The notes under the pieces were generated by a model, which worked only from the letters and a program-made list of their open reading frames with translations, had not been told where the DNA came from and ran no database searches. Of a stretch of DNA of 64,000 nucleotides, positions 61,175 through 64,000 are shown piece by piece. The DNA comes from Heterodera schachtii (taxonomy: Eukaryota > Nematoda > Chromadorea > Rhabditida > Heteroderidae), in NCBI GenBank assembly GCA_023374025.1, contig SIJG01000090.1, positions 77,180 to 141,179 on the forward strand, in the 5' to 3' direction. The first letter of the stretch is position 1. Every line of letters begins with the position of its first letter. A program made the position numbers and the translations under genes.

Positions 61175-64000
61175 AAATATTTGTTTTTCAATAAAATGAT
61201 AAAATACTTAATTGTTTATAATTGTATACATTCGCTTGCAAGTTTATTTTTACCCTCATAAATAAAAAATTTTAATTCGTATTTTGCAAAATATTTTCTC
61301 ACATAATAAAATGAATAAAATTTATTCTCATAAAAATTATTTTTTCGGTTCTCCTTAGAAAAAAGAAATTATAAATGAAATCACTTATTTTTCTATTGTT
61401 TATCTTAAAAAATATTTTTATATGGGTTTATTTATTTGAGCTTTTTAATAACTTAAAAAATAAGATTTATCTTATTATATTTAGACTATTTTTTAAATTT
61501 AAATTATTCAAAAATATTTAAAAAAGATAATCATAATAAAAATATAAAATAATAACCAGAAAATAAATAAATGAAATAAAAGAAAAATGTTTCAATGCTT
61601 TAATCTTTTTAATTTATAACTAAAATATAAGTGAAGAACAAAACAGTGATTTGTGCATATTTATGAAACATGAAAATAATATTACATAAATAAATGTTGG
61701 CTTATTAATAATTAATTTTTTTTTGAAAATCCAAAATAAAATGGCTTATAAATAACCGAAAAATATGAATGCAAAATATAAATAAAATCTAATGTAAAAA
61801 CTTAATATAGACAAAAGTACTTACATCAGAATAGATCTGCCGACAGAGAACTCTGCGCGGGATTTTCTTTTAATGAAAAATATCAATTTTTGTCAAATAC
61901 ACAAAATTTATTTGGAATATAAATATTTTGCTTAATAAATTTTAATTTTAATTAAATGAAATAAAATAACAATATTTACTGTTCTCACATAAATACTTTT
62001 TTATATAAAAATAAAAATAACAAAATTAAAAATTAAAAGTTTATTTCTTCCTTTTCAACTGAAATAGTTAATAAAATTCATTAAAATTTTGAGGGCGACT
62101 AATGAGTAACATCTAACAATCAGCATATAAAATAATAAAAATCCTAATTAATAAATATTTACATTTGAATAATTTATAAAAATTAATGCACAATTATAAT
62201 ATCAATCAATAATTCAATGGCAAAATAGCAAAAGGTTATAGAAAGATGATAAACATATTATTAATTTAATAAAATTCTAATTTAACAAAACAAGAAGAAA
62301 ATAAAAAAGAACAGCCGACTGAGCAGTTCCACCAGTCTGTCTGCCCGACGAGTTAATTAAAAAAAATTTTTTTTTAATAAACTTTAATCATCTTTAGTTA
62401 ATTTTCAAAAAAATTTCGGCATTTAAAATATTAAAATATACATTATTTTCCTAATGAAAGTTTAACCTTTAAATATTTTAAATTATTTAAAAAAAATTTC
62501 TTCAATGAAAATTTTTAATAAAAAATTTATATAAATTTACTTTCTTTAATCATTTCAACGGAAGAAATCTTCAATAATTGTAAAACTATTAGAAAACCCA
62601 AAATATTTATGAAAACATGTTAGAAAATAATTTTTTTTTTTTAAATCAATTCATAAACAAAGATAGTTTCAATAGAAAAATAAGAATTATTCAAAAGAAT
62701 TCTCTATTGCATATTATTTAGTTTAATTATACAAAACCCATAAATAATAACAAAAATTAATATAAATGAAAAAACATTGAATCTGAAGCAATTAACTGAA
62801 ATAATATTTCAAACTAATTAAAAACGAATGGTAATAAAAAGAAAGCAAAAAATATCAAATAGATAAAAAAGTGCCACCGTTAAAATTCTTCCAATCTTAT
62901 CGCCGGAACGTATTCATCGCGTTACCGAGTTGTTAATAGTTAAAAAATAATAATAATTCTAAGATTCAAAAGCAATGCTAGTGTAAAGTTAAATTTTTCT
63001 CAATAAAAATGTACATTCAAAATATTAATTTTATAATTTAAAAATTAAAAGGAATAAGCCTTTTTAGTACGGTATGAATTAATGGAAAAATAATAATACA
63101 AATACAAATACAATATACAAATATTTGTTATTTCTTTATGATATGGAAAATTAGTTAATTTGTTAACACATCAATTACAAGTTATTAATAGTTTATAATT
63201 GTATATTTATTTAATTAAAAAATATTCTTTTTAAGAAACAAAATATTCAACATGTAAAATGGTTGAAAAGAATATTTTATACATTTTTTAAAATTAAATT
63301 GAACTAACAAAAATAAACAAAAAAAAATAAAAATTGAAAACCATCAAATAAATAAAATCACTAAAAAATTATTATTTATAAATAATTTAGATTCTCCAAA
63401 ATAATATAAAAATAAATTAAATGAATAAAAAATAAAACAATTGTTATTAATCCTTTGAACTTCCATTGAAATTATTCTTTAAAATAAGTCTTATATATCA
63501 CTGTTTCTTGATTGTAATAAATTCATTTTTTAATGATCATTTTATATTATTAGAATTTAATTATAAATTTTCATAATATTTATTTTTGGCTGAATATTTT
63601 TACCATTATAATCATCTATTTTTTAACAAAAAAAAACTTATTAAAACATATCATGTTTAGTTTAAATAAAAGATTATTTTGTGTGAGTTTTATGTATTCA
63701 ATAAAAATACCAAAAATAAAAAAATATTTGTTTTTGACAAATTATTATTTTTTTATAAATATTTATAGATTTGAATAAACATATTTTATTTTTTACACTT
63801 TCTTTTTTTTAATATTTTAATTATTATAAAAAATCAACAACAAAAAAAATTGAGTCGATAGGGTATGGTGATTAATAATTTTTTAGATGAATTTTAGAAT
63901 TTAAAATAATAATTAATAGCAAAAAGAAAAATATCTTTATTATCAAAAAAATTGAATAAATTTATTTGTTAATCCAAAAATATCAGTAAACTAATATTCT
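61175..64000. other. AT-rich non-genic stretch
   Basis: A-biased to about 63.45 kb, then T-biased or mixed. GC-richer islands at 61835-61865, 62310-62355 and 62876-62932. The last begins ACCGTTAAAATTCTTCC and contains TTATCGCC, faintly like the element end at 27956. No gene. Confidence 0.55.

Noticed and set aside
1..64000. Mitochondrial or other organelle origin because of the extreme AT content
   Set aside because: No organelle genes or rRNA are present, while nuclear-type LTR and hAT-like elements are.

Overview
The window looks like a gene-poor, extremely AT-rich stretch (well under 20% GC by eye) of a eukaryotic nuclear genome. No complete cellular gene, rRNA, intact tRNA or bacterial-type operon can be supported. 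The only real protein-coding sequence is a damaged Ty3/gypsy LTR retrotransposon on the minus strand at 58.2-61.2 kb. Its reverse transcriptase/integrase wording resembles the Mag / K02A2.6-like elements common in nematodes and other invertebrates. An AT-rich invertebrate, possibly a nematode, is therefore my best guess, but this is inference from one mobile element.

Layout. 1-10.3 kb: A-rich DNA with no gene. 10.35-11.09 kb: a non-autonomous hAT-like DNA transposon with an exact 8-bp target duplication and two GC-rich palindromes. 11.1-14.1 kb: AT-rich, one unresolved GC-richer patch. 14.11-14.77 kb: a long inverted repeat with arms of about 200 bp. 14.8-31 kb: mostly T-rich DNA (A-rich after 29.1 kb) with a degenerate minisatellite (18 kb), two hAT-like CAGTGCCGGG ends (22.8 and 24.1 kb), a TC-rich tract (25.8-26.0 kb) and a TACCGTA-type element end (27.9 kb). 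31.2-38.9 kb: the repeat-rich core, with at least six short inverted-repeat elements, several GC-rich and one with a tRNA-like stretch inside. 42.3 kb: a third copy of the GC-rich palindrome. 42.5-52 kb: AT-rich, empty. 52.03-52.61 kb: a foldback element built of inverted arrays of a TTTCGCCTACT motif. 53.1 kb: another TACCGTA-type segment. 58.2-61.2 kb: the LTR element. 61.2-64 kb: AT-rich.

The sequence is also divided into kilobase blocks that are alternately A-rich and T-rich on the plus strand, with sharp switches. The most unusual material is the set of short foldback or TIR elements carrying 14-27-bp tandem units (37.4, 38.0-38.9 and 52.0-52.6 kb). These look like non-autonomous mobile elements or minisatellite-derived repeats. 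Nothing in the window encodes machinery for them.
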